From assembly GCA_008360975.2 (NCBI GenBank), contig CM039211.1, positions 51,948,600 through 52,012,599 on the forward strand: a DNA stretch of 64,000 nucleotides, written 5' to 3'. The notes under the pieces are model-generated. The model was not told where the DNA came from and did not search any database. It worked only from the letters and a program-made list of their open reading frames with translations. The position numbers were made by a program, and so were the translations under genes. Positions 52,501-60,645 of the stretch are shown piece after piece (position 1 is the first letter of the stretch; each line of letters opens with the position of its first letter). This DNA comes from Lichenostomus cassidix. Taxonomy: Eukaryota > Chordata > Aves > Passeriformes > Meliphagidae.

Positions 52501-55500
52501 AAATGATAGGTTCTGAGATAATGACAAGTAACTAAAACTGAGAATTTGTCATTAAAATAGGTAAGTTTGAAAATACATGCCCAATGCTAACCAGTGATCA
52601 AAAAATTAAACTTGATGCTGGAAAATAAACCAAAAATCCGGAGTGGTTCCAGAGAATGTTTATCAGTGCAGTCACAGCTGTTTTATATAGATATAAAACC
52701 AAAAATATATATGTATAAATATAAAATATATAAATATATATGTATAAAACCCCAAAATACATGTACAAAAACCAAAGCAAAACAAAAAACAAAGCAGATG
52801 AATTTAAAGGTGCTCCTAAGTATTAACTACTGCCATGGGTCTCATGATTCTATCTTAAAGCAGATAGGCTGGTACTACAGAGGCAGGAGAGGAAGAGACG
52901 CACTAGATATTCTTATGCATGTACAAGTTTAGGGTTTTCTAAATTTTTTAGCCACCATGAAACAAATGAGACAATTAGAGAAAAAACCCACAATTTTTAG
53001 CTACTTGTTCTCCGTTACATTATCAATTAATACAGGAATTTAAATATATCAGTTTTCTATTATTTTGGGACTGACCTTTCTTGGATAACGGTAAGGCATT
53101 CCTCACAATATTCCTAAATTGTAGAGCATATCTTTTTGCTTCCAACTGCCTCAAATTTACTTAAGTCTTATTGTTGGTATAAAATGCAAAAATATATTTA
53201 GCTTGTATAAAAACATGATGGTTTTGGCATAACCATCTTGGACCATGCCACTCTTGCACATATAATGAAGGTGCAAAATGCATGTAAAACAAAGATTAAG
53301 AAAAAAATTAATGTTTCTTTCAGAAAACTGTACCTTCCACTCCTAAGCACAAGTGCCCATGACAATCTAAAGCAAAAACAAGAGAAAAGGCACATAATAG
53401 TAGACACTTTTTTAGCTTTTGTTCTGTCAAGGATTTCACATTTGTAAAAGAATAAGAACAGAGAAAACAACAAGGCAACAGCCAAAAAGATGCATTGAGA
53501 TGTGGCCTTGAGAAAAGCCTGAAGTACTTGTCATATCAAATGCTGACTTCAAAGAAAATTTGGGACTCAAACCTTGCCCCATTTTGAACAGAGGAACAGA
53601 TTTAAACTCTTTTTAAGCTAACAGTACAAAGACTTTTTTCCTCCTATGCATATTGTCTAAGTAAATACTAGAATGTTGAATAGAAATTGTAATGCTCTCT
53701 ACCATTGAAGGTCCTAAAAGCTGTAGTGGAAAATACAGACAGTCTTCCACCTGCCACACAGTAACAAGAACTTTCAGATTGCCTGACGAGCTGGAAGGAC
53801 ACTTCTGGAGTTAACTAAAAGCCACAACTCAGTACTAAGTGAGATAAAGAAACAGCACGGAATGACCTGCATCATACCAGTGAAAAACATTTTACCTTTC
53901 TGCTGCAAATTGATTTGTCCAGCAGCATACAGAAAAATCTGCCTTCAAACTCACCTTCAGTGTTTTGATCATAGTCGGATCAGTTGATCTAACATAGAAA
54001 CTCTTCAGGTAAGGTTCAAACATGCCCTGAAAATCAGAACATACTTAAGTAACTCTCCTGTGTTTCATAAAATGTGATTAAAAAAATGCTAAATAGGGTA
54101 TACCTTTCTCTGAATTGACATAGTAGCAATATTTTGCAGGACAATATACTGCACCTCCCTAGAATGTGAAAAAAAAAAAGGGTCATTCCACAAAATTACT
54201 GATATGTAGAATAATTCAACATGGCAAAGGAAGTCCAAATCAGTTTGAAGCCCAAGTTAGTTATACATTTATTTTGGCACAAACATAGGAGGCAAAGCTT
54301 ATTGCTAACTGCTACTTTCATAGTTTGCTTCACAGGAAGACAGGTGCATGATGAAATCAGGCTCTCTTCTTTTAAAACTCTAAAATGCAAAAATATTCAC
54401 CGACACCAGTGCAATGCTGCCTCTTGTGGACCCTGGGTATTAATTTAAACCAGAATTCCGCTGATCATTTTAATATAACAGAAATAGCTTTAAAAAGCCT
54501 TACATTTAATCCACTTTCTTGAAATAAATATTTCAGGATGACATAGCTGAGAACAAAACCACATGGGCTTTACCTGCACTTGTTGAAATGACTGCATTAA
54601 TTACAAGAACACTTAATCCTTGCACAATTAGCAAGAATTGCTATTTTTTTTCCCTTAAATTTTTTTAAAAGGGCCAGGGTCTTCTGTGACTCAGTGGTAT
54701 ACAGTGGCAGGCAAACACATCTATCACTTTTACATAACAGATTTTGCAAGATATAGACAACAGATTTACGTAATATTCTACATAAAACATTGAACATGTT
54801 TGGAGATGGCATTCTCATCATGTGTTAGTTTAAAAGGCTCCACAGACATTAGCAAAAAGAAATCTGCACGCTAGCCCAAAGCTTTTAAAGTGCAGATTTT
54901 GTGCCACCAATTGCTTAAAAACTAAGTAATAATTTACCACAATTTTTCTGAACCATGAGTGCTCAAATCCTTGTATGCTGCAAATCTCATCTTAATAGAG
55001 AAATCATCGTACTCATTATCTCCTCTTACTCAAAACTGTCTAATAGCCCTAAGGTAATTACCGCTGTTGCTTACAAAGAAAAGTAATAATAGAGAAGTAC
55101 TTAGGATCTTTTAAACCCATTTTATGTAATTCTTACGTAGATGCATGGCAATAGTCAGCTGCACATGATGAAACAAGACTGGAAATTGCTGTGAAATGCT
55201 CTTTCAGGCACTCTCACCCTAACTAGATTATAGCTTAGTTGACATTAATTTAAAGGCCACAGGAAAATAACTTCAAGGGCAAACAGCAAAAGCTTATTTC
55301 AAAGTGGCTCTAATAGCAAAAGTATTTCACCCAGAATGGTAACAGAGAACAAACAAGCCATTCAACACAGAAAAATCAGAAGACTAGTGCCATTTAACGT
55401 ACTAGTTGAGATACAGGAAAGAAGTGACTTTTAATGAAATCTGAGTAAAAACCACATATAAATAATCTTTTCAGCCTGGGAGTATGAGTTTAGCTCTATA

Positions 55501-58500
55501 CATTATCTGCCAAATTGCTTTAGCCATTTTATTCATGTTTGTGTATAGGGAATGTGAAGCGTACTGTACTATAAAGCCAAACACAAAAATAACAGTAATT
55601 CATTTTTATCAGAAATAAAAGCATGAATACTCTACCTAGCACCATTTTACTTCTTCACTAACTTTCAAATAATAGACCTATTGAGCTGCAGAAGTTTACA
55701 GAGAAACAGCTCTACAATGACAGGGCTTATAAAAGTTAAAGTACATCTCAGATGAGTAGTCTTGCCCAACACAACAGAAGTGAGTTTTTTTTTTTTAATC
55801 TTTCTGTCTGTTTGAGGTAACTAATTTAAAAAGGAAATTATTTTCACAGTGAAGTTCTAGCCAAAAATACCATGTTTAGTTAAAAAGTTATTCTAAAAAC
55901 AACTAAAACTGTCTTATGGAACCCGTTCAAGACTTTTCATACAAATACATGGAAGTTCACAATATAAAAACTGAGGTGGGAAGAAAAACACTTCTGTGCA
56001 GCAAATATTGGCACACTATGCCAAAATTATGAAATACAAATGAAAAAAGAGCGCTAACAATCTCATGAAATGTGGCTGGCAAGACCTCTCATAGAAAAGC
56101 AGAAAAACTAATACTGAAGATGACGAAGTCAAAACTGAATGTCCTGAATTAAATATAAACTTCTTTTTTAGAAACAGTCTAAAGATTAAGGAAACACAGG
56201 AGATGCAGCAGTATCAAGCCATAATATCAATTTTATCATATGTTGTCTCCCTTGAGATATTCAAAAGCTGACTGGACACAGTCCTGAATATTGTGCTCCA
56301 GGGGATGCTGCTTGAGTAGGGGAGTTGGACTAGACAGTATCCAACGATCCCTTCCAAACTCGCCCATTTTGGGATTTGTGTTAAAGTGCAGGAAAATAAA
56401 ATATACATCAGAAGACTTCTTTAGTGCTTAGCAAGACAGTAAGGAACTCAACCGAACTAAATTTCCAATAATTAAAAGAAAAATCAAGATACTAAACAAA
56501 CCAGTTGGTACTGACTCTAAATACTAAATAGGCAGCCATGATTCTTGTCAGAACAAAAATCACAGGAATGAAACACAATAATGAATGACTCCTGGATGGG
56601 ATACCAAAAATGATGGAAGTACTATTAATGATACTTATTTGTTGAGTGAAAGTGAGTATTACTGGACACTTGTAAAATTAAGTTAATTGTGAAATAGTTA
56701 CATTCTTACAAGCATGGCTAAACAAGTAAGCACAAAATCTCTCACAAGAAAGTACACACAGTGATGTGAAGTACAGGACTCGACCTACCTGTTACTACGG
56801 AGTAAACGCACCAATGACTTAGAAACAATACCAGCTTCAGATTTCGGTGCCAAATGCCAGTAAAGCTGTGCAACTGCCATTACCACCTAAAGGAAAAACA
56901 TTCAGAGCAGCATGTTAAATTCAAACCATCATATATATCTATCACATTTGTTTCAGACTGCAGAACTACCAGCTCATTCTTCTTCAGAAGGCAGAGTGCA
57001 TACCTGCAGTCTCTGAAATCAGCAAAGCAGACTGAGGAAGAACATTGGAATAAATGCATTTTTTATGAATTAACTACCTTTACTTCCTCCCAGTATTTAC
57101 TGTTTGCTACAATAAATAGAAGGTCATAGGAATATGGACAAAGAGAAAAAGCAGTAGGTAATTTAAATTAGAAACATTCTCATATCATCTTTAATAAATC
57201 ATCAGCTGTACAAATTAATGAAGGTATGTTCTCTAAAAATTTTTCTAATGTGCTTTTTCTTTATTAATACAGGTTCAGTATCACCTTTTATATAGTTACC
57301 ATTTAAAATTTTTCATTCCATTATGCTGTTACGCAATTAATAAAACAACAGCTGCTTTTACTGGCAACTTTTGAAGTATAAATCCAACAGATAGTAAAAG
57401 CTACAGTGCTGTGTATCAACGTCCTCGCTAACAAAATGCAGAAGACCGAAATACACAACTTAAAACCCATTCTTTTTTCTTTTCAAATATTCTCATAAAA
57501 AGAAGACAAAATATGATCTTTATGCTAATGTCATGTCACAAACTTTCCTACAACAGTGTCATGACCAGCTCTGTTTCAAAGAAAACAAATCATAGGAAGG
57601 AGACTCCAAGTAACTATGTTACCTCATGGTAACACTTCACTTGGTATCTTAAATCTTATTGCAAATAAAACAAAAATTATTATTAAACAACAAAAAGTGA
57701 TTAAAAAAATCTAAAACCAGGAAACAACTTTAAGATTTTTAGCAATATACTACCAGAATCTTTTACTGCTGACAAACAAACAAGGTCATAGGGAAAGCCA
57801 TTAATTAATTTACTATCAGAAAGTTAAAGATTATAAAAGTAAGAATCAATACCATATTTAATATATATAAAGAAAATTATTTATGGAATGAGGGCAATAA
57901 CTGAACCTCTCAGTGAAGTGGGATGGCAAATTCATCAAACATACTCATTCTTTGCCTGAAATTAGGAAATATCACAGACATTGAACAGTGAATTTTAGCA
58001 AAAAGTTGTAAAAAATTCATAAATTTGTTTCCCAAGTCTGCTGGGCTGGCAGATTATAAGCGATTTTGAAAAGAGTCAGACATTAGTTAGAAACTTGAAA
58101 TACATTTCAATGGAGAACTATAACCTGATCTGTTTGGCTTATTAAGAACAGTTTGCAAGGTGACTTAATGGTGCAGTAACTGCTTTTGCAGTGACATGAA
58201 TATTCATTATCACTGGATGACTTTTCCCAAAAGACATCTAGTCCTGATCAACAGGACAAGCTGAGGTGAGAAGTAACATTCTGTGATTCTGATTAACATC
58301 ATAATGGTTCACCATCAGCATGGCTTTTTCCCATTCTAAAAGTTTACCTGTATTTTAAAATCTCATGGAAATAATGCAGAACATACCATACTCATGTCAT
58401 ATGTATCCTGGAACCCTGCCAAAGTAACAAAACTAAAAATCTGGTGTATAATTGTCTACTTTTAAAATGTGAGATTAAGAAGAAACAACAAATTAATGTA

Positions 58501-59036
58501 TCAATAACAACTATGATTTTCTTTGTATCTGTATCAATAAGCTCTACCAGTCTATGCCATCCTAGCTGCTGAGAGTTTTAGCATTAAGAGCTACCTATGG
58601 TATAGTCATCATATGCTATGTAAGTTGGAATGCAATGCCTCATAGTTTTTTCTAATATTTTGTTTGTCCACATTATTTGGAACATATATCACAGCTTAGG
58701 CATTTCACTTACAAGCTAAGTTAAATTCAAAACAGATCCATCATACTTCTCCCACACTTACTAAAAGTATTTTCACCAGTTTTAAAGGTGTCGATTTTAC
58801 TCTCCAATTGTTTAAATTTTCTAAAAACAGATACTTGCAGTTTAACATTTTAATCAAAAAGGAATTTGTCATACAGCAGCATTTCGGCTTTGAAGCAGGG
58901 GCTTTGTATTTCGTAACAGCAGCCTGTGATCTGGGTCCATAGTATAGGTGGTTTTCAATTTCTGATCCTTCTCTTTCTGTTCTTCATCAGATTCATAGAA
59001 ATTATTTTCACTATATTCATCCGCTATTTCAGCAAC
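13441..59036 (-). CDS. AP3B1: AP3B1, AP-3 complex subunit beta-1 (beta-3A adaptin), 15 internal exons, partial gene
   Basis: This is a large subunit of the heterotetrameric AP-3 adaptor. AP-3 sorts cargo from endosomes and the trans-Golgi to lysosomes and lysosome-related organelles; loss in humans causes Hermansky-Pudlak syndrome type 2. The identification rests on near-identity of conserved exons to vertebrate beta-3A, for example [22 protein letters not shown] and [11 protein letters not shown]. The exons, 5' to 3', are 58875-59036, 56789-56886, 54104-54158, 53955-54026, 51316-51378, 50315-50447, 44564-44673, 35727-35903, 29170-29356, 28103-28233, 25837-25948, 24362-24518, 21520-21694, 14403-14478 and 13441-13547. 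They sum to 1815 bases (605 codons) with matching phases, no stop codon and canonical GT-AG boundaries, so the gene looks functional. By alignment from memory they start near human residue 260. The start codon, promoter, rest of the C-terminal region, stop and 3' UTR are outside the window. AP3B2 is less likely because the solenoid residues follow beta-3A closely. Confidence 0.96.
14248..14282. repeat. Short direct repeat, 15 bp at 20-bp period
   Basis: TCTAAGCATTTATTT occurs at 14248-14262 and again at 14268-14282, about 120 bases downstream (minus strand) of the exon ending at 14403. Confidence 0.9.
14403..14478 (-). CDS. AP3B1: AP3B1 exon (76 bp; leads into LLDLDDF)
   Basis: Twenty-five codons read [20 protein letters not shown] then LDLDD, plus one base of a split Phe codon. 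The acceptor is TTGACAG and the donor is GTAAGT. The DVxLLDLDDF motif ends the hinge in beta-3A and marks the entry to the C-terminal region. Confidence 0.94.
21150..21238. repeat. Spaced direct repeat, 21 bp with one mismatch
   Basis: AAAATAATTAG(G/A)TTCTATTAT occurs at 21150-21170 and 21218-21238. No transposon termini are visible. Confidence 0.75.
21362..21379. repeat. Poly-A run, 18 bases
   Basis: An uninterrupted A run about 140 bases below the exon at 21520-21694. No SINE is attached. Confidence 0.9.
21520..21694 (-). CDS. AP3B1: AP3B1 hinge exon (175 bp; Ser/Lys-rich)
   Basis: One base completes the Ser codon, followed by [40 protein letters not shown] and [18 protein letters not shown]. 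The acceptor is ATATAG after a weak, AT-rich tract (TTTTTTTAAATATATAG), and the donor is GTTAGT. A lysine-rich patch precedes a serine/acidic run. The weak acceptor suggests the exon could be spliced variably; that is an inference. Confidence 0.92.
21695..24361 (-). other. AP3B1 intron with candidate conserved block at 23580-23815
   Basis: This 2.7-kb intron lies between two hinge exons. It is mostly unremarkable AT-rich sequence. The exception is a sharply GC-richer, CpG-containing block at 23580-23815, described separately. Confidence 0.8.
23580..23815. promoter_or_regulatory. Candidate conserved noncoding element (intronic)
   Basis: This abrupt island of mixed composition sits in an AT-rich intron and keeps several CpGs (AAGGCGAGCTGC, TGCGCCCCAATCAGCGC, AGGGCGATC). 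It includes a homeodomain-type TTTAATTACT. It has no splice-bounded frame matching AP3B1, and no repeat family was recognised. The regulatory role is inferred from composition only. Confidence 0.4.
24362..24518 (-). CDS. AP3B1: AP3B1 hinge exon (157 bp; Ser/Glu/Asp-rich)
   Basis: It reads [40 protein letters not shown] and [11 protein letters not shown] plus two bases of a split codon (Ser, completed by the next exon). The acceptor is TTTCAG and the donor is AG|GTAGGT. It is low-complexity, dominated by Ser with acidic residues, with many casein-kinase-2-like S-x-x-E/D sites. The region evolves quickly, so identification rests on composition, position and exact phase continuity. Confidence 0.93.
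24519..28102 (-). other. Two AP3B1 introns (24519-25836 and 25949-28102)
   Basis: These introns flank the exon at 25837-25948. No repeat family or gene was recognised. A short (TGATC) triplet repeat lies near 26570-26586, and an octamer-like ATGCAAAT followed by TAATT lies near 27229-27243. A T-rich run lies near 27690-27730. Confidence 0.75.
25837..25948 (-). CDS. AP3B1: AP3B1 exon (112 bp; AKEWTG and acidic serine hinge start)
   Basis: It reads [20 protein letters not shown], then the acidic tract [17 protein letters not shown], ending with one base of a split Gly codon. The acceptor is TTTACAG and the donor is GTAAGT. The [11 protein letters not shown] block is diagnostic for beta-3A. It opens the long charged hinge, which in mammals is heavily phosphorylated and is a reported target of inositol-pyrophosphate-dependent pyrophosphorylation. 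That modification is family knowledge and is not visible in the sequence. Confidence 0.96.
28103..28233 (-). CDS. AP3B1: AP3B1 exon (131 bp; end of trunk into hinge)
   Basis: It completes the Asp codon and continues [37 protein letters not shown] and VDVAES. The acceptor is ATTAG and the donor is GTATGT; it ends in phase 0. It is rich in CpG compared with the surrounding intron. The sequence corresponds to the trunk-hinge transition of beta-3A. Confidence 0.96.
29170..29356 (-). CDS. AP3B1: AP3B1 exon (187 bp; [13 protein letters not shown])
   Basis: It reads [48 protein letters not shown] and LLESPFK plus one base of a split Asp codon. The acceptor is TCCACAG and the donor is GTATAA. It forms the C-terminal end of the adaptin trunk, including the DIRDR motif that is conserved across beta adaptins. 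Confidence 0.97.
29760..29960. promoter_or_regulatory. Candidate regulatory block with 19-bp palindrome
   Basis: ACTGCAAATTATTTGCAGT at 29907-29925 is a perfect odd palindrome containing two ATTTGCA (POU-octamer-like) half-sites. The flanks are of higher complexity than the intron average. No repeat or coding match was found. Confidence 0.35.
34091..35490. mobile_element. ERVL-type LTR, about 1.4 kb, probable solo LTR
   Basis: It starts TGTCGGGGTTTGACCCTGAC, a close variant of the TGTCATGGTTTAACCCC start of LTRs abundant in passerine genomes. It continues with recognisable blocks: TTAGCCAGGGGTCTTTCCCA, CCATGGGCTGCAGGAG, TTCTTCATTGACCTTGGC and CTTCTTAAATATATTGTCAC. It is much more GC-rich and C-rich than the flanking intron. 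The preceding five bases are CACAC; placing the end at 35490 gives CACAT afterwards, a 4-of-5 match to a 5-bp duplication, so the right edge is uncertain by tens of bases. There is no internal viral coding region. The family name is from memory of related sequences, not a search. Confidence 0.8.
35727..35903 (-). CDS. AP3B1: AP3B1 exon (177 bp; [20 protein letters not shown])
   Basis: Fifty-nine codons start [20 protein letters not shown] and end [12 protein letters not shown]. Both ends are phase 0. The acceptor is TCTCAG and the donor is GTAAGC. This is one of the most conserved parts of beta-3A ([22 protein letters not shown]). An ERVL-type LTR begins about 240 bases downstream of its donor. 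Confidence 0.97.
39241..39282. repeat. A/G-rich simple sequence
   Basis: Runs of A interrupted by single G (AAAAAAGAAAAGG and similar). No recognisable element is attached. Confidence 0.9.
40640..41130 (+). mobile_element. Ancient CR1-like ORF2 remnant
   Basis: Plus-strand words track the CR1 ORF2 end in order: ACTGATGGACTCCAAG, GTGTTCAGCAGAAGTCAAAA, CTTCTGGTCAGCACACTTTA, AGAAGAGGCAACGGCTGATC and ATATGAGGAGAAATTAGAA. These match the codons of the conserved stretches VIVD..., QCAAAVKKA, FWSPHLK, QRRATKMI and YEERLK. The sequence is heavily decayed with no open frame and has the A-rich style of old sauropsid CR1. Confidence 0.65.
42482..42520. repeat. (TATG)n microsatellite, imperfect
   Basis: Repeated GTATGTATGTACGTATGTAT units. 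It is likely length-variable. Confidence 0.85.
42656..42709. repeat. Perfect inverted repeat, 14-bp arms, 26-base loop
   Basis: AGTGGAGATGTCAA at 42656-42669 is the exact reverse complement of TTGACATCTCCACT at 42696-42709. It could form a hairpin. It is about 60 bases from a CR1 3' end. Confidence 0.9.
42770..42830 (+). mobile_element. CR1 3' end fragment
   Basis: It contains GGTTTGGACTAGATGATCTT, AGGTCCCTCCCAACC and CCATTCTGTA, the diagnostic 3' end of avian CR1. Only about 60 bases remain, consistent with severe 5' truncation. Confidence 0.85.
43995..44050. repeat. Imperfect GATA/ACAGATA repeat
   Basis: AGACAGATAATAG and related units are repeated about four times with slips. Confidence 0.7.
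44564..44673 (-). CDS. AP3B1: AP3B1 exon (110 bp; [15 protein letters not shown])
   Basis: Two bases complete the split Glu codon, followed by [20 protein letters not shown], then [16 protein letters not shown]. The acceptor is AAACAG and the donor is GTGAGT; it ends in phase 0. The [14 protein letters not shown] motif is typical of beta adaptin repeats. Confidence 0.97.
47040..47221 (+). mobile_element. CR1 3' end fragment
   Basis: It runs GGACAGGATGCCCAGAGAGG, GATACCCCATCCCTGAAAAC, TTGGACTAGATGCAA, and ends CCATTCTGTGATTGT, the classic CR1 3' UTR with its terminal ATTCTGTG-type repeat. It was produced by 5'-truncated insertion. Confidence 0.9.
48866..48920. repeat. Alternating purine-pyrimidine TG/TA repeat, partly palindromic
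   Basis: GTATGTGTGCATATATATAC followed by ACACATATGTACATA. It alternates purine and pyrimidine over most of its length and is close to self-complementary. Confidence 0.8.
49080..49560 (+). mobile_element. Possible very old LINE-like remnant
   Basis: This A-rich, gene-like but stop-riddled segment contains GATATGGGAAGATATTTTAA, AACCAAATAAGAGAAAGCTC and TATTAGTGGGTCACTGGCC. Its style resembles old LINE coding sequence, but I could not align it firmly to any domain. It may be unrelated. Confidence 0.3.
50315..50447 (-). CDS. AP3B1: AP3B1 exon (133 bp; [20 protein letters not shown])
   Basis: Forty-four codons read [20 protein letters not shown], then [20 protein letters not shown] and SNRD, plus one base of a split Glu codon. 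The acceptor is CCTCAG and the donor is GTAAGC. It is visibly more GC- and CpG-rich than neighbouring exons, but the protein is almost unchanged from mammals, so selection is on the protein. Confidence 0.97.
51316..51378 (-). CDS. AP3B1: AP3B1 exon (63 bp; [20 protein letters not shown])
   Basis: Twenty-one codons are all conserved relative to mammalian beta-3A; the segment [12 protein letters not shown] is a solenoid hallmark shared across beta adaptins. The acceptor is CTTGTAG and the donor is GTTAGT-like (GTTAG). Both ends are phase 0. Confidence 0.97.
52300..52690 (+). mobile_element. Ancient CR1-like ORF2 remnant
   Basis: The order of words matches CR1 ORF2: AAGTTTGCAACTGATGCTAA (FADDTK-like), ATGTGCAAAGTAATGCTCAT (KCKVMH-like), ATGATAGGTTCTGAG, then GCCCAATGCTAACCAGTGAT and CAAAAAATTAAACTTGATGC (QCAAVVKKAN-like). 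It is strongly decayed and has no usable frame. It ends in a TA-rich microsatellite. Confidence 0.65.
52688..52746. repeat. TA-rich microsatellite
   Basis: AATATATATGTATAAATATA is repeated with variations. It follows the old CR1 remnant. Confidence 0.85.
53955..54026 (-). CDS. AP3B1: AP3B1 exon (72 bp; [17 protein letters not shown])
   Basis: Twenty-four codons begin [17 protein letters not shown] and end MIKTLK. Both ends are phase 0. The acceptor is TTTTCAG and the donor is GTGAGT. This is a strongly conserved solenoid segment of the beta adaptin family. Confidence 0.97.
54027..54103 (-). other. AP3B1 minimal intron, 77 bp
   Basis: This very short GT-AG intron lies between exons 54104-54158 and 53955-54026. 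It starts GTATAC and ends TTTTCAG. Its neighbours are 0.9 to 8.7 kb long, so this intron is probably recognised by intron definition (inference). Confidence 0.93.
54104..54158 (-). CDS. AP3B1: AP3B1 exon (55 bp micro-exon; [18 protein letters not shown])
   Basis: One base completes the split Arg codon, then 18 codons read [18 protein letters not shown], as in vertebrate beta-3A. The acceptor is TTCTAG and the donor is GTATAC. This is the shortest exon in the window, and a very short intron (77 bp) separates it from the next exon. It belongs to the adaptin solenoid. Confidence 0.96.
56250..56385 (+). mobile_element. CR1 3' end fragment
   Basis: It contains GAGATATTCAAAAGCTGACT, GTGCTCCAGGGGATGCTGCT, GAGTAGGGGAGTTGGACTAG and CGATCCCTTCC, in the order of the CR1 3' UTR. 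The terminal ATTCTGTG is degraded to ATTTTGGGATTTGTG. Confidence 0.88.
56789..56886 (-). CDS. AP3B1: AP3B1 exon (98 bp; [10 protein letters not shown] solenoid helices)
   Basis: It translates as [19 protein letters not shown] followed by [13 protein letters not shown] and the first two bases of an Arg codon. The acceptor is TTTAG and the donor is AG|GTAGGT. It starts in phase 0 and leaves two bases, which match the single base opening the next exon at 54158. It forms part of the alpha-helical HEAT/ARM-like repeats of the adaptin N-terminal domain. Confidence 0.96.
58120..58330. promoter_or_regulatory. Candidate conserved noncoding element (intronic)
   Basis: The block contains AAGGTGACTTAATGGTGCAG and GACATGAATATTCATTATCA (a palindromic ATGAATATTCAT core) in non-repetitive sequence. 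The role is inferred from motif density only. Confidence 0.3.
58875..59036 (-). CDS. AP3B1: AP3B1 exon (54 codons; acidic loop and start of MDPDHRLL block)
   Basis: The minus-strand reading begins [20 protein letters not shown], then runs through a lysine-rich stretch into [20 protein letters not shown] and SRNAA. The acceptor is GTAG just above 59036 and the donor is GTATGA just below 58875; both ends are phase 0. The acidic N-terminal part is a variable loop within the adaptin solenoid, whereas the second half is strongly conserved. This is the most 5' AP3B1 exon in the window. I looked for the preceding exon between 59037 and 64000 and did not find it. Confidence 0.95.
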
Positions 59037-59549
59037 CTACCAAAAGACAAAATGACATAGACAGACATAGAATATTTGAATTAACAGGTTTTATTCATTA
59101 AGGAAGTAACATACAACACCACAGTTTCACATAAGATTTATATATGTTTTTTAAAATTAGCCTTTGGCTTTTCTACCCATTTGCTCAAAGCAGTAGATAT
59201 ACAGACATGAAAAAGAGATTAACAATATATACAAAACTTCCTCAGAAATAAGTTGTAATGCCAAATGAAATATCTTTACTTTTATTCAGTAAACTATTTT
59301 AGGTATACCTATTGGCATTTTTTGGTCTTAAGGCCTGTGATCCAAAACTGACATTTCTGAAAAATGGCTGCAAATGAAAATAAGACCCAGGTCTTCAGAA
59401 ACCTAGGCACGGCTGCATGACTTGGTCAAAGCCCAGGTGTAGTGAAAGAATCCATAAAAACGTCTTCAGTGGAGATAGGAGGATGGGAGGAGGGAGGAAA
59501 GAAGTGACTGTCATTTTGCTGGTTTTTATTACAATTTGAAAGGACACTG

Positions 59550-59575
59550 AAAAAAAAAGAAAAAAAAAAAAGAAG
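59550..59575. repeat. A-rich simple sequence
   Basis: Runs of A with two interior G bases. It lies between AP3B1 exon 58875-59036 and the CR1 at 60646. Confidence 0.85.
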
Positions 59576-60645
59576 TAATGTGAAGGGAACTTTTATTACC
59601 TGATGTCAATTTTGCCCTCAATGTTTCAGAGGATGCCTAGAAAAGTCTTAGATTTCTTATGCAATAGCAACTGAAGTACTTTAATTTCCTTCTCTTCCCA
59701 CAAATATTTGTGGCAGCCACAGTTCTAAACTAAAAATTCAGGATGCCATATCAAGACTGCTGGTAAATGAATTCCTTCCTTGCCTACAGGACAGGAGGCA
59801 ACTTGAAAGAAAACTTCCTGTGATCCCAGTGCATCACAACCTGCACTGAGGAAACTTCCTCTAACAGGATAATTCAAATATCATTGATTCAGTCTTCAAT
59901 ATCCTTGCCTTGACTGCTAACAGCCATGCAGATCAGTACTATTGAATTGAACAGGAATACAGAGTTGGAAGCAGTATTTAACTCATTAATAACTTGCAAA
60001 GAAACAGCCTGAGCCCTCACTCTTCTGAATTACTTTTTTTTTTTTTTAAGCTGTTTGCTAGGAACATACTTGGAGCAGCAGAGTTCCAATATAAGGAAGC
60101 ATATGGCTCATATGAAAATACTTTTAATTTAAATCTGATTAAGGTCCTTCTTCATGGCCCAACAGCAGAAGTATTAATATGGTCTTCTTACAGTCATGTA
60201 CATTGTTGCAATTTTAGAACATTCCTCTCAGATCTGTTAAGGTCTGGTAGGAAATAATCATGTTCCAGACAAAGGATGATGACAACGCCCAGGGAAATTA
60301 TTTTAATCATCTGAAATTCATCAAAATCAAGTCAATGAAGTCCTAATTACATAGAATCTGTTGTCACAATGACCTACTAAGACAAAGAGGACATGTAATA
60401 CTGCAAGATTGGAACATTGTGATAGGATGGAAAGGAAAGCAAAGTATTATGTAACAGAGACAGAAGACTAAGATAAAACCTGCATCTCCTTCAGGTACAA
60501 GAACTGTTTCAAAATCTATTAATCATCCCACACATTGAGAACAATTCCCAGGCAATGTGAAAATACTCAATGAGCCACAGGCCCTTAAGCCTCAAGCTGA
60601 ACTACTGACTATATTCAATGCCAAAGAGGGACAAGTATAAGTTTA

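Larger units (their letters stand above)
50448..53954 (-). other. Two AP3B1 introns (50448-51315 and 51379-53954)
   Basis: The first intron has no recognisable element. The second holds a decayed CR1 ORF2 remnant at about 52300-52690 followed by a TA-rich microsatellite at 52688-52746. Confidence 0.75.
54159..58874 (-). other. Two AP3B1 introns (54159-56788 and 56887-58874)
   Basis: The first has a CR1 3' end at 56250-56385. The second has a candidate conserved noncoding block at 58120-58330. No other gene or repeat was recognised. Confidence 0.75.
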
